From Sindora glabra (lineage: Eukaryota > Streptophyta > Magnoliopsida > Fabales > Fabaceae): a stretch of 64,000 nucleotides of DNA. The DNA lies in assembly GCA_020226215.1 (NCBI GenBank), contig CM035225.1, positions 13,961,868 through 14,025,867 of the forward strand. Direction: 5' to 3'. Within the stretch, counting starts at the first letter, position 1; every line of letters begins with the position of its first letter. The translations under genes were made by a program, and so were the position numbers. Under the pieces are notes generated by a model. It saw only the letters and a list, made by a program, of their open reading frames with translations, had not been told where the DNA came from and made no database searches. Below are positions 1 to 12,304 of this stretch, piece after piece.

Positions 1-425
1 AATGGGGCCTTACTTGAATCGGTCGGTCCAAAGAAGAAATTGTTGACAAATTAGTTGACAAGCCCCTTATTATCAAATAAAAAAATGCATAGAACTTACT
101 AACAAGCAGCGGGTTTTATTTATTTATTTCTTAGAAAATAATATAATCAATCCGTTACCAATATAAAGGAACAGACTTATACAGTATGAGACCATTGAGA
201 AACCAGAAAAATAACGAGATAAAAATATTACCAAAGATAAAAACATACAAAACCTAAAATAAGAATATAAAAATTTAACAAAAAAATTATACAGACAGCT
301 GAATAGAAGGTAAAATATAAATATATAGTTATAAGCCAATATTTTGAGTTATTATTATTATTATTGAGGTACAGTTAGAATTTTAAATTCAGAGAATGAA
401 ATATAAAAGAAAATTATGGGAAGTA
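1..425. other. AT-rich flank, no gene seen
   Basis: AT-rich DNA to the left of the Copia insertion. Its short open frames have no recognisable domain, and no RNA gene or repeat structure stands out. Confidence 0.5.
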
Positions 426-430
426 TATAA

Positions 431-911
431 TGTTGGAAGTATGAGTTAAAATCAAAAAATATGTAATTAATCATAATAAAATTATGAGCGTACCTGGAGC
501 ATAACTTGATAAGGCCATGACTGATCTGAATGATGATGAATAGAATTACAACCTACTTGACCCCTTAGGTTATCAAGATAGAGAGAAAAAGGGAGAGAAA
601 AATTTAGAAGAGTGGGAATCCTTATTTTTTCTGTGTGTCAAAATAATAACCCTGATCTCTCTATTTAAGGTCAGACTTGTGATAGGAAACTACTGACCAC
701 TAAAGGGCTGTAAGTTGGGACCTCTACCCATACGGGCTTATGCATGATCCAACCTATCATGGATCACACACATTAAACTAAGGCCCAATCTGTTCTATGC
801 TTAATGTTAAAATACAAAACTAATTACGTAAATAAATATTCCAATAATTGATTAATGCTAATCCATATAATATTTCTAATAAAATTAATTATTTTATTTT
901 TAAATACAACA
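431..911 (-). repeat. Left LTR of the Copia element (3' LTR in element orientation)
   Basis: This 481 bp copy starts with TGTTGGAAG and ends with ATACAACA, the usual TG...CA ends. It differs from the right copy by a few substitutions and a one- or two-base change in a T-run near 630. By eye identity is about 99%. Confidence 0.93.
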
Positions 912-1013
912 ATCTCCCACTTGGATAGCATTAATTAATTACATGGAATAATTAAAACATCAATAATTAAGCAATTAGTTATACATTAAGCTATAAACTT
1001 AATTCAGAAAATG

Positions 1014-1546
1014 AGACCACATAGAATCACTGAATCCGATAGGGAGACAAGTGATATAATATCTCATAATCTGAAAGGAACAAAATAACGTTTAGTCTTT
1101 CAACTATAACTCAGAAGAGAAACAACTTAAAATCATTGAATCCGATAGGGAAACAAATGATTTATATATGTATAAAACATATTATCAATGTTTCAATATC
1201 CAAACTGAGTGACGATTACAAAAGTGGAATGAGACCATACAGAATCACTGAATCCGATAGGGAGACAAGTGATGTTAAATTAATGTCTCATAATCCCAAA
1301 GAACTGGATATATATATATATATAAGGTTACTGAGCAATGATTACATAAGTGCAATGAGACCATACAGAATCACTGAATCCGATAGGGAGACAAGTGATG
1401 TTAAATTAATGTCTCATAATCCCAAAGGAACTTGATATATATATAAAGTTAATCTTTTGATCACAGCTCATATCATAAGAGAAACAACTTAAAATCATTG
1501 AATCCGATAGGGAAGCAAATGATTTATATATGTATAAAACATATCA
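1014..1546. repeat. Nested tandem repeats inside the Copia element
   Basis: Two alternating unit types share the core GAATCCGATAGGGA. One type reads GAGACCATACAGAATCACTG plus the core, then GACAAGTGAT and a TCTCATAATC tail (starting near 1014, 1229, 1357). The other reads AACAACTTAAAATCATT plus the core, then an AAATGATTTATATATG tail (near 1122 and 1484). The core CCGATAGG occurs at 1036, 1142, 1254, 1380 and 1504. The block lies between the decayed RNase H end and the left LTR, so it is 3' non-coding in element orientation. The open frame across it is a by-product of the repetition. Confidence 0.85.
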
Positions 1547-1629
1547 CCATTGTTTCAAAATGAGCAATTACTGGTCACAAATATCAATAAAATAAGATAA
1601 GCATATCTCAGACTCCCACTAAACTAAGG

Positions 1630-3560
1630 CTTCATAAAAATTTAACAAGACTCAAGTCAACAGATCCCTTGCATGTTTCCACTAGGGCTATGTTTAATGT
1701 GAGTCTGAAATTCAGCAATCTTTTCTCTCTAACAAATAGGAGTTTAACATAAAAATTAGTCAATATGTCTAGAATTCCTATTGTTTTGAGAAAAGCACAA
1801 AATAGAAGCCTTATCGCAATAAAATTTGGTAGAGATCGTGATATAGAATTAACTAATTGCATGCCAAATATCAACTTCCTCAACCTTACAGCCTGTCAAG
1901 TGGCCTCATAATATGCGATAAATTCTACTTCCATTATTAAGGTAGCTGTAAGTGTCTCTTTAACACTTTCCTTATGAAACAGCTCCTCCAAACATCATAA
2001 AGATATATCTAGATGTTGACTTACGATCATCTATGTTCAAGACATAATCAGAATCTGAATAACCAATACTTTCAAGTAAATTAGATTGTCTACAAGTCAA
2101 CATATGATTCATAGTACTTTGTGGATGCTTCATGACCTTCTTGGCGACTTTTCAATGATCCATCCTAGGGTCACTTGAGTATCTTCTAAGCACACTAATA
2201 GCAAAAGCTATATTTAAATGAATGCAAACTTGTTCTTGCATAAGATTACTAATAGCGGAAGCGTAAAGAATCTTATCCATTTTATCCCTTTCAATATAAA
2301 CTTGAGGGCAATATGATTGAGACAGTGTATTGTCTTTCTAGGTAGGCATTGGACTAGATGCACAGTTGTCCATTTTAAATCTTTCAAGAATCCATTCAAT
2401 TAAATTGGCTTAGCATAAACCCAAAATACTATGAGTTCTATCATGATAGATCTGAATTCTAAGAACAAAGGATGTTTTTGCCAAGGTCAGAATGACAAGA
2501 TAACATGCATTTTGACTCATCTAAATTAATTGAGTTTCTAGCCAACAAAATATCATCAATATAAAGCACTAAGATGATTAAATTACTCTAATAAATTTAT
2601 TAAAATTTTGCAAGTACACAATATAGTCATATGGTATTGCAAGTCTCTAAACCCTTTTGAGAACGTCTAAACTTAATGACTAGCTAATTAGATTGTTCAA
2701 CATAAGGATCTTTATTTATTTGTACTGAAATGTCAACATTATCTCCTCTAGTGATGAAAGGATCAAAATAGGTATAGGCAGAATGGTGGCCTTGTCACAT
2801 AAATTGATAGCCTTAAGCATTAAACTCCCACTATCCAAGCCATCCTCAGAATAAAAATGTCGAATCAAACTTGATTATCTTGATACTATAAGTGAGATAA
2901 TAAAATCTGTAACCTCTTGATCTAATTCAGTACTTAATGAAGAACCCACTCATTGATCTAGAGTCTAACTTTTAGGGATTATATGGTCTCATATTTACTT
3001 TTCAATCCAACAATTGAAAAGATTTCAAAATTTTAAGAAATCTAGATCTAATAACATTCCTTTGTTTTACCAATCTTTCTAATCTTTCTTTAGAAAAATG
3101 GCCTAAAATTAATCCCATAGAATGGAAGAATTTTAACTCATTCTAAATTATTTATGCCTAATTATAACATTGATGGGAATATCATAAGATACAACAGGAA
3201 AATCTTTCAAATTTAAATGATATGGATCATTTTTGTAAGGTGGCATTACCAATAATAGCAAAATCATTATGAATCTCAATCTTTTCACTTCATTGCCAAA
3301 AGGAATAACCACAATTATCCAAAGCAAAATTAGAAATCAAATTTCTTCTTGTAGAAGGTACATAAATAATATTATTTAGATCCAAAATATGTCCAGATGA
3401 CAAACATAAGGAAATTGATCCTATGTATTGAACCTCAACCTTACTACCTGCTACTCCTAAGACATTTTCTCTCTCTTATTTAGGATCTATTGGTTCTTGA
3501 GCCCCTTTAAAGAATTTGCAACATGAACGGTTTCACTAGAATCCAACCACTAAAATTCAG
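1630..3560 (-). pseudogene. Decayed Copia gag-pol (protease, RT, RNase H fragments)
   Basis: Read on minus, several Copia landmarks survive among stops and frameshifts. Near 3310-3380 there is a segment resembling YVPSTRRNLIS, typical of the protease/integrase junction. At 2552-2563 there is the RT motif YIDD, in the context LVLYIDDILLA. Near 2000-2050 there is an RNase H segment resembling SDSDYVLNIDDRKSTS, followed near 1900-1945 by a relic of the EAEFIA motif. The frame 1632-1883 continues the C-terminal RNase H part (RKLIFGMQLVNS). No complete open frame remains, so the copy cannot encode its own mobility functions. Confidence 0.85.
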
Positions 3561-4599
3561 AAGATATTTTAAGTTTATTGGACTTAAAACACACTAAAGT
3601 TAAATGGGTAGAATTGAATTTCTCTCCAATAACTTTCATGTACTCCACAACAGTGTCCTTATCTGGGATACTCTCTCTAATTCCCTTCTCAATAGTGAAT
3701 TTAATCACTGCCAAACAAATCCGATTCGATTCATACCATTATTTATAATAGGTCTTATCTGCAGCACTAGACTCGGGTAAGAGATCAGTCGGCTTTAGTT
3801 CTCTAAGAACCAAATCCTCTTTAGAGATTATCAGGTACATATTCAAAGACTCTCTTTATTCATCATAGTTTATTCCATTAAAAATCCTCACCACAGATAG
3901 TTATTAAAAGACCGAGACTGATGCAATAGGATTGGAAAATTATTAATTATGCGTGCACAACATAATTATAACACAAGATTCCCAATTAAACAAATCAGTC
4001 AAACAACTATCTAACAAAGTGGTATCCAAAATACATGTACCATAGATTTGGCTTGTACAAGAGTTTACATAAAAATGTAATTAATATAGCCATACCGATA
4101 GGATACAAAAAATATTAAAAATATTATAATTACTGCATGCCTATTTTAAGGAGTCTAAATTCTAAAATTACATTAATAATGTTACACCGATAGGATGTAT
4201 CCATCATTAATGTAATGTACTCCTAAAAATCTTAGAAGGACAATATTTTATGAAAAATAGCCTCATTATATCCCTAATTTATCATTGGTATGAAATAAAT
4301 GGCTTTAGGTGTTTTATATGTACTAAAATAATATAATTAAGGACTCAAAATTATTTAATATAGTTATGCTCATAACTAGAGAGAGTGAAATTACACCAAG
4401 CCTAGAAAAAATATAAATAATGTTCATGAAATTTTTCAGGCCAAAATTCCACCAGTAAAATATATTTTTATATAATAGAAATCTTTCAAAATTCAAAATA
4501 AATAGTTATCGGCCTCAAAAAATTCTGGAAAAAATTTCATTAGGTAGAAAATAAAATTTTAAACAATTGGGTCAAAATTGGGCCCCAAAATACCAACAT

Positions 4600-4840
4600 G
4601 TGGATATTCACGCGCATGCACGCTCCTAATACGCGCGTGGGATTAACTTAAAGCAGAAACCAGTTGCTGGACACGTGCGTTTAACCCGTAGCACGCGCGC
4701 GTGGAGCTTCTGTCAGGTGCGTGTCTCCACATGCTAACGAGCGCGTGGAATTCACGCGCTGACAGAATTTTGGCCGGTTTGGCTCATGTGTTTCACGCCC
4801 TCGAGAGGCGCGTGTCTTCCACGCGCTCCAGCACCAGCAA
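4600..4840. other. CpG-rich block with repeated CACGCGC motifs in the Copia leader region
   Basis: About 240 bp is far richer in G+C and CpG than its surroundings. It carries many copies of CACGCGC or GCGCGTG and relatives (near 4611, 4633, 4690, 4740, 4755, 4810, 4822). In element orientation it lies between the PBS and the coding region, in the untranslated leader/gag side. The open frame through it (4701-4934, plus strand) has no domain and is not called as a gene. Confidence 0.7.
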
Positions 4841-5439
4841 CAACTGTTTTTCTTCTTCCTTCGCGCAGTTTCACTGTTGTTATTGTTTTTCTGCCATAAT
4901 TGGGTTTTTAAGCTTAAAAAAAATTAATTTTTAATCCCTCTTAATGCCAGAAAAATTTTTCTAACCTATTTTAACATTGATTCATGCATTACTCAAAAGG
5001 AAAAACTTCAAAACTGTATGATTTATGTTCATAAATTTTCCAGAAAAATTCAAACATCAATCCATAATAATCATAAAATTTAAAATTGTACAGACAGAAA
5101 CCTATAAATTTTTGAAATTCAAAATTTTTCATGCCTGGAGCATCGACGCAATAAAAAAAACTTCTTTCAAGAAATTGGAAAAAAATATATATAATTTACC
5201 CGTAATATCAAAATATAGGTACAAGAAATTTAAGACCAAGATTGAGATCAAACACATAATAAAACAACAAACTTGGATCCAGAAAGTAACATTACCGTGA
5301 ACAAAACGACTAGAGAATATATGAACAAGATTCATAATTTAATTGAAATAGAAACAGATCCAAATTATTTCATAATTTTATAGAATTTGTCAAAATTAAT
5401 CAAAATTGTTCATAATCAAATTATTCATACTATCAACAA

Positions 5440-5451
5440 GCTCTGATACCA
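5440..5451 (-). other. Primer-binding site (initiator Met tRNA)
   Basis: On minus this reads TGGTATCAGAGC, complementary to the 3' end of plant initiator methionine tRNA and the classic Copia primer-binding site. It lies two bases inside the right LTR, which fixes the element's orientation. Confidence 0.93.
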
Positions 5452-5453
5452 AT

Positions 5454-5933
5454 TGTTGGAAGTATGAGTTAAAATCAAAAAATATGTAATTAATCATAAT
5501 AAAATTATGAGCGTACCTGGAGCATAACTTGATAAGGCCATGATTGATCTGAATGATGATGGATAGAATTACAACCTACTTGACCCCTTAGGTTATCAAG
5601 ATAGAGAGAAAAAGGGAGAGAAAAATTTAGAAGAGTGGGAATCCTTATTTTTTTGTGTGTCAAAATAATAACCCTGATCTCTCTATTTAAGGTCAGACTT
5701 GTGATAGGAAACTACTGACTACTAAAGGGCTGTAAGTTGGGACCTCTACCCATACGGGCTTATGCATGATCCAACCTATCATGGATCACACACATTAAAC
5801 TAAGGCCCAATCTGTTCTATGCTTAATGTTAAAATACAAAACTAATTACGTAAATAAATATTCCAATAATTGATTAATGTTAATCCATATAATATTTCTA
5901 ATAAAATTAATTATTTTATTTTTAAATACAACA
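5454..5933 (-). repeat. Right LTR of the Copia element (5' LTR in element orientation)
   Basis: This 480 bp copy has TG...CA ends, is nearly identical to 431-911, and is followed by the TATAA target duplication at 5934-5938. As the element's 5' LTR it would have carried the promoter used for transcription on minus. Confidence 0.93.
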
Positions 5934-6221
5934 TATAATAGTTGAATTTTTTAAGGGGCCAATTTAATTTGTTATGTACATGTATACAAGAATCTTGAAA
6001 TTAATGCAGCTCTTATTAATGTTTTCTACTTTCACTCTTACACATTCTGTAAAAGCTATCCTTTTAAATTAGATTGTGCGAAATTTCTTCTTCTAAATTA
6101 AGTGTAACTCAATCAATCGAGAAGTTAGAAACACATATATCACTGCAATAGCTAAAAGATCGTGTTAAAAGCATCATATAAACATTTTTTAAAAAAAAAA
6201 ATTACAGGAAACTATTCAAAA

Positions 6222-6640
6222 CTATAGCCCAATAAAATGAGAAGTAATTTTTATAATATCATACATTAGCAAAGAGTCGCAACGATTTAAAGAAGATATA
6301 AGTATGTGAATGCCCACCATTAGAGTATGTATATAATTCACTAACCAATTTGCAATAGAATTACTTTCCCAATAGGAATGAAAGATTTCTACTTGCCATG
6401 ATTGATTCAATAACAATTCGTCATGATAAATTAAAGATGCATGATTTTTAAAACATTTATGCTCCAAGATATCCACTACTATCTTTAAATCCCCTGCAAG
6501 CCAGACTTTCTTAACATTATTAACCCAAGTTAATTGTAAAGCTGTTTCAAAATTCCATAATTCTAACGGAAGTGAGAAGCCACTGCTAATTATTACAAAA
6601 TCCTGTAATCCAAGTACCTGTATCATGTAAACATTAGTGT
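6222..6640 (-). pseudogene. LINE-derived RNase H-like (RVT_3) fragment
   Basis: The 134-residue frame carries the pattern of the RNase H domain at the end of plant L1-type ORF2. It has a relic of the [AP]-E-L-W acidic motif (LPLELWNFETALQLTW), then the KKVWLAGDLKIVVDIL segment where the family has an acidic residue followed by D, and then NSIANWLVNY in place of the usual N-x-x-ADWLAN. The last catalytic aspartate is replaced by asparagine and the first is lost, so it is not catalytic. Upstream residues (GTWITGF) continue in another frame, which shows a frameshift. It is a relic of a 5'-truncated LINE. Confidence 0.75.
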
Positions 6641-6689
6641 TGAGGGTGGGGAATTCGACGATCTCCTTCTGTCCTCTTTTAGTTCAAAC

Positions 6690-6846
6690 CATAATACGAA
6701 GCCCCACATCGGTGGCAATGGCAAGCCTGGAAGGCGTGCTTACTAGAGGGGCCAGAGTAACATGGAGACTCCGCGTGAAGCACTCATTCCAGCATGCCTA
6801 TCGGTTCGGTTTTCTTTCTCTCTTTTTTTGGTCTTTTAAAAAGTAG
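6690..6846 (+). other. GC-richer gene-like scrap, possible first exon, unidentified
   Basis: A short stretch with higher G+C than its neighbours encodes a basic peptide beginning MASLEGVLTRGARVTWRLRV, then KHSFQHAYRFG, followed by hydrophobic residues. A possible splice donor (G|GTTTTC) follows the codons for YRF. The basic, arginine-rich start resembles an organelle-targeting sequence, but I do not recognise the family. No continuation is visible before the LINE remnant to the right. It may be an orphaned exon fragment captured between repeats. Confidence 0.25.
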
Positions 6847-7520
6847 ATATAATGTTTGATTCTTCTTATCTCAAATTTTATAATTCGTATTATTAATTTT
6901 TTATTTTTATTTTTATTATAATTATTCATTTCCCAATTTACTTGAAATATTAAAATAAATTTAAAAAATAACGAAGTTGATTGTTAAATAATATTTTAAT
7001 TGTATCAAATACATACTTACTCTTTAATTATGTTCTTTTTTTTATCATATATATTAGTATTACATGTGAAGAAATGAATGAATAATTATAATAAAAGTAA
7101 AAATAAAAAAACTAATAATGTCAAATATAAAATTTTAGGGATACAATAGTAACTAAATTTATAAATAAAGAGTTAAGTATTATGTTTTCTCATTTTTCAA
7201 TTGTTTATTTATTTTAAATTAGCACTGACCCCGTGCAACGCAAGTGACTCTTGTTTAACTATATCATATTATATTTTATAAATAATTGCAATTTTAATTA
7301 AGTTTTTTAAATTAAAACATAAAAATTATTAACAATTATAAAATTTTACAAATAACTATTATCTTAATTCAATTACTTGAATTATAAATAAATTATAAAA
7401 ATAAAAAATAATATATAGTGATACTTTTATATTATATTTTCTTTTTTAAATTTAATCATTACATCTTAACTTTTTTATATAAATTTTTAATGCTTAATCC
7501 TATGCAATTAATTTTAATAG

Positions 7521-7523
<3 letters not shown>

Positions 7524-7570
<47 letters not shown>
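7524..7570. repeat. (AT)n microsatellite
   Basis: An uninterrupted AT dinucleotide run of about 23 units in AT-rich intergenic DNA. Confidence 0.95.
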
Positions 7571-7573
<3 letters not shown>

Positions 7574-7959
7574 TATTTACAAAGTAGCACACATTGTTAA
7601 AATTTAAAAAAAATTATAAAAAAATAATGTCAATTTATTATCAACTTATCAACACTTGTTATTTAAGAGGTAGTCTAAATTTACATATCATCTATTTTTA
7701 TATAAGTAATATAAGATACAACATCAACCTTTAGGCTACTTGTTATATTCCATGAAATCAATTTAATAATAATTCCTTTTTTATCTTAATAATAAATATT
7801 TTTTATATATTACATATTATTAGGTTTAATAAGAACATATGTCTTATGGTTAACAATTATATTGTTATAATTTATACATGTGATTTTTTTTAATATAATA
7901 CAATAGGGTAGCAGCCCAAAAATAAAAAACACTAGTTAAAAAAGATATCTCAAATCATA

Positions 7960-10770
7960 GAAACTCTGAAAATATCAATAAAAAACAAGAGAAAGATCCT
8001 ATTAGGTGGACTTTGAAACACATAGGCATTTAGTAGTAAAGCAACACTAAGTGTAACCATCTAATTTGTGTAATTATTTTCTTCTTTGTAAATATGAAGA
8101 ACCTTCATATCCCAATTCCAACTCAATATCTCCTTTAAGATCAAAACTAAATGATGGCCCTTAAAATAAGGGTTAATCATATCATGGAACAATGCCTTAA
8201 AATCATATTCAAATTAAATTTTTCTTACCCAATATCCTAGGTTATTTAAAAGCCATATATGGCCCTCCTAATGTTCTACTATGAACGATGAACAAGAGCC
8301 CAATGGCTTATCATAGCCATTAATTCATTTTTTACTTAAATCACATATAACACCACTATAACCTACTTCTTGTCTTATATTTTTCATAGCACCATTTGAG
8401 TTAATCTTTATCCATCTATAAAGGGGAAAGCCATCTAATTTCAAACTTTTGTTGTTATTTTGGATACTAAAATGGGTAGAGAGTTAGCCTCATTTTATTT
8501 CAATCACATATAGGCAAATAATGTTAACCAAGTTAAATAGCTTTGCAAAAGAATTATCATGGATCCTTTTGATTCTCTAACCCCATAAAAGCCTATACTT
8601 GCTTAAAAGACCTTCCAAGGAAAGGATCGAATAAGTAAGCTATGAATTTCAACTTTTACATTAAACCAAGCCCAATCATTATGCTTTAAACTTGCAAATT
8701 AGCAATGAAACTTAGGTCCCCTAGAAGTTGCAAAACTGCTCAATCTTCAAAGTGGTCCTAAAGGATATGAATAACTGATTTTGTCTTATCTATATAGATG
8801 CTACAACAATATGAACCATGTTGTTATATGCACATGTAACTATTAATCAGAAATTAATTATGGTAAACCTACCATATAAGAAAATATAAAATTTTTAAAG
8901 TTTAGGATTTAGGGTTTATATATGCCAATTTTTCTTCCAAATGGCATTATATTCACCAATCACAAAAGCTAAGCTCTTATAAGTTAATTTCATAAAGAAG
9001 TTTCTTGACTGAGATGCACTTCAAGCCAAAATTTCATCACTTGCACTCTCATAAGGCACTGGAATTAACAGAATATTCCTAGCAATGTTGGTAGGATAAA
9101 GATTATTAAGTAATAATCAGATGCTACTTAAAAATCATTAACTATTGTATTCCTCTAATCTTTATCAACATAGAGATTAACATAATGAAGTAAGGGATAG
9201 TTTAACCTTAACTAATTGTTCTTCCAAAATTGGACATGATCACCATTATTAAGCTTACATTTTAATCAAGTGATTGTATTATTGTGAGCAAATCCAATAA
9301 CTCTATAAACATTTGAGTCACCATTCTTAATTTGAATTTCAAGAGGCCAAGCCCCATGACTTTTATACTTGCCTTAAAGCACCTTTACCCGCAAATTATC
9401 CTCATAAATACAAATCTTGTATGAAAGTTTCATAAGACAAAATGTATTCATCACTTCCATACTTCTAAGGCCTAATCCTCCTAATTGTTTAGGTTAGCAA
9501 ACTTTCTCCTAACTTATAGTGTGCATTTTTTTAACATGACCAACCCTAGTTGAAATTCCACTGAAACTATCAATGTCCAAACAAACTTTTTTAAGGATTT
9601 GTTCCACATGCATACTATAAATAAAGATACTATATAGAATAAAGTTGATCAAAGTAATTCTCCTTGCCATAAAAAAGGTTCTAGTTTTCCAACTTGGTAA
9701 TTTATGATTAATTTTTTCCTATAAAGCATTGTAATTACTATTTCTATAACCAGATGATATCAAGTTAATACTTAAATATTTACCAAGATTTTGAGTTTAG
9801 GTAAACCTATTATGATCATAAATCTCTTGAGAAAAGGTAGGATCTGTATTTTTAAAGAATAAAATTTTCAATTTTTGATGATTTACCTTTTACCTTGAAG
9901 CTAACGAAAATTTTATAAATGCTCTGAAATACATTTGATTTGATCTACAGAAGCTTCAAAAAAATAACAATAAATCATATTCAAATACCAGATGAGATAT
10001 TTGAGGACAAACTCTTGTAGCTCAAATAGGTTTTTAGTGACCCACTTAGACTACCTCTATGGTAAGATGAAATAATTTCTCCATACATAACACAAAAATG
10101 TAAAAAGAAATTAGGTTCCCTTGTTTAATTCTTCTGGATGGTAGGAAATCCATTATCTTAGATCCATTCTATAAAATATTCATATTGTAGGTAGGGATGT
10201 AATTCATAATTGTTTGAAATAAAACTACTAGAATACCCACCCCTTTTAGAACCTTTTCAATAAATTCCATCTAAACCTATCATTGGCCTTTTCTAAATCA
10301 ATTTTAATAGCTATAAGACGTTTCCTACCTAATTTCCTTTCCATAGAATGAATCATTTCACTAGTAATTGTCATATTGTCTTTGATGCAACAACATGGGA
10401 CAAAGCTGGATTAAAAAAAGGATACTAGCTTTAGCATTTACATTCTTCAACTAATTCACAATTACTTTAGTAACACATTTGTAGCTTACATTGCATAAAG
10501 ATATAGGTCTAACTTATTTCATAAACTCTATATTGTTTAATTTAGGAATGAAAGTGATTAAAATTTGATTCATTATATTTATATCATTGATACTTTCGAA
10601 AACCTTACAAACAAAAGGAAATAAATCCTAACCTATTTTATTCTGATTTACTTGATCAAAAAGAGTAAGAAAACCATCATTACCAAAAGCTTTGGTTACC
10701 TTCATATCAAAAGTGGCACGCTTGGCTTCATTAAAGGAAATAGGTTTGCTTAAGTTACTTAGTCATTCAT
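7960..10770 (-). pseudogene. Decayed L1-type LINE ORF2 (RT, zinc-binding and RNase H regions)
   Basis: On minus, segments typical of plant L1 ORF2 appear in the right order but with many stops. Near 10,400-10,560 there is RT text resembling FIPKLNNIEFMK and RPISLCNVSYKCVTKVIVN. Near 10,270-10,400 lies the region matching the LEKAYD motif. Near 9,560-9,700 the thumb-region sequence reads LPSWKTRTFFMARRITLINF. Near 9,400-9,480 there is GGLGLRSMEVMNTFCLMKLS. Near 8,270-8,430 there is an RNase H start (WIKINSNGAMKN, then GVICD and KPLGSCSSF). No endonuclease or ORF1 was found to the right, so the copy looks 5'-truncated or eroded. Confidence 0.82.
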
Positions 10771-10799
10771 ATATGTGCTTTAAATTATAAAGCAAACCT

Positions 10800-12266
10800 T
10801 TAAATATAGAAAATATAATCGTGTGAGTTTATGATCCCTTAACTTATTTTTTTCCTTAGTTTAATTTATACTTAATCATTTATTTATCAAATTAGAATTA
10901 ATTGACTATAACTTTTAATTATTTGATGATAATGAATGTTAAGTATATATATACATATATATATAATTAATTGTAAAAAAGAAAAGTTATTAAATATTAT
11001 TGCACTAATTCTTTCTCATTACTAAAGGTGAAATTTATTCTTAAATCAATCATTTTATAAAGCCAAAATAAATGGCTAATATTTTTTTTTATTTTTTGCT
11101 AGAAATAAAATCACAAAAGTATATCACCTGTTTGGAAAACCTTTATAAATAGATGAGTTTTAATATATAGTATGATGACTATATAAAATTATATGTATTT
11201 ATATATTTGTACACACTTTATTTTTCTTTTAGTTGGAAAATATAAGATAATTCCAATAAATAAAAAAAGAAACTTGTTAAATGTTATTATTCAATTACGT
11301 AGGTTTACTTAGTACAAAAAATGTTGACATTACACAAATCACATTGATAATTAATAATAACATTATCATTTTTCCCATATCTTTAGTAGTCTTATAATAT
11401 CTAATATTGCTTTGAAACTTATTTTCTTCTATATTTTGAGTTCAAATTTACTTTACAAAATCTTGGAGTTAGATTTAAATTCTTAATAGCAAGTGACTTA
11501 ACTTTTCTTGATCTTATAAAAAGAATAACATTTTCATTCCTTCCACATCCATGAGCAAATAAGAATTGATTGGATTTTTTTTTTTAATATTTCCTTTTCC
11601 CTTAATTACAAGAATTATCAAAACAAAAATTACTTATTGAGTTTTTGTCATGGCTTGCCCCTAGAGCATGTAATTGGCATACAAAGTCATTATAGCTAAC
11701 TACATACTAAGTTTTTCTAAAACTATATCCATTTCAATACTTTACATGCAACCAAATTATGATTTCAAAGAATATACATTTTTCAAATTTTATGTTAATT
11801 TAATGAACTATTATGCACGATTACTTTAACTAGCTCATCACATACTTTGGCACCAAAGTTCTTAAGCAAGTCACTTTCCTCCCATCCAACAGTAGTAGAC
11901 ATCTAAAGAAATAATCCTAGAAAACAAAGATAATTAGGGAAAAGAAAAGAGTGATTTTCTTTAAAACTTAATGAATAATTATTCTAGAATTGATAAAGAT
12001 ATAATTAAATTAAAATAAACAATAAGGTCCTTGTTCATTAATATGAGTACTTATACATTTACCACAATTAGGTTAGGTTCTGTATGAATTAATAACTATG
12101 CTTTCATACCTATGCTAAGGTAAGAGAGATGGTTTCCTCAATAAATAACTTATTCCATAAAGAATCATAAATGAACCCACGCTAAATAGGTTACAGTCAT
12201 AGGTTTATCTTGCATTAAACTAATTCACAAAGGAAAATCTCATTTTAAGTAATTTCACACAAATAT

Positions 12267-12304
<38 letters not shown>

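Larger units (their letters stand above)
431..5933 (-). mobile_element. Copia-type LTR retrotransposon, complete ends, dead coding region
   Basis: Two direct repeats of about 480 bp (431-911 and 5454-5933) bound the element. Each begins TGTTG and ends CAACA, and both sides carry the 5 bp target duplication TATAA (426-430 and 5934-5938). Orientation is minus: a primer-binding site matching initiator-Met tRNA lies next to the right LTR, and a purine tract (912-925 read on minus) lies next to the left LTR. Copia order is assumed from the PBS and the decayed gag-pol: protease/integrase-like residues to the right, then RT with a YIDD box, then RNase H to the left. The interior is full of stops and frameshifts. 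The LTRs differ at only a handful of positions, so the insertion itself looks fairly recent. Confidence 0.93.

Noticed and set aside
1136..1435. 99-residue open frame with an internal peptide repeat
   Set aside because: It is the translation of the non-coding tandem repeats in the Copia element; no start context or domain.
1014..1546. CRISPR-like regularly spaced repeats
   Set aside because: Units are long, nested and unequal, lie inside a plant retrotransposon, and the DNA is eukaryotic.
4701..4934. 77-residue open frame in the CpG-rich block
   Set aside because: Low-complexity frame on the strand opposite to the element, with no recognisable domain.
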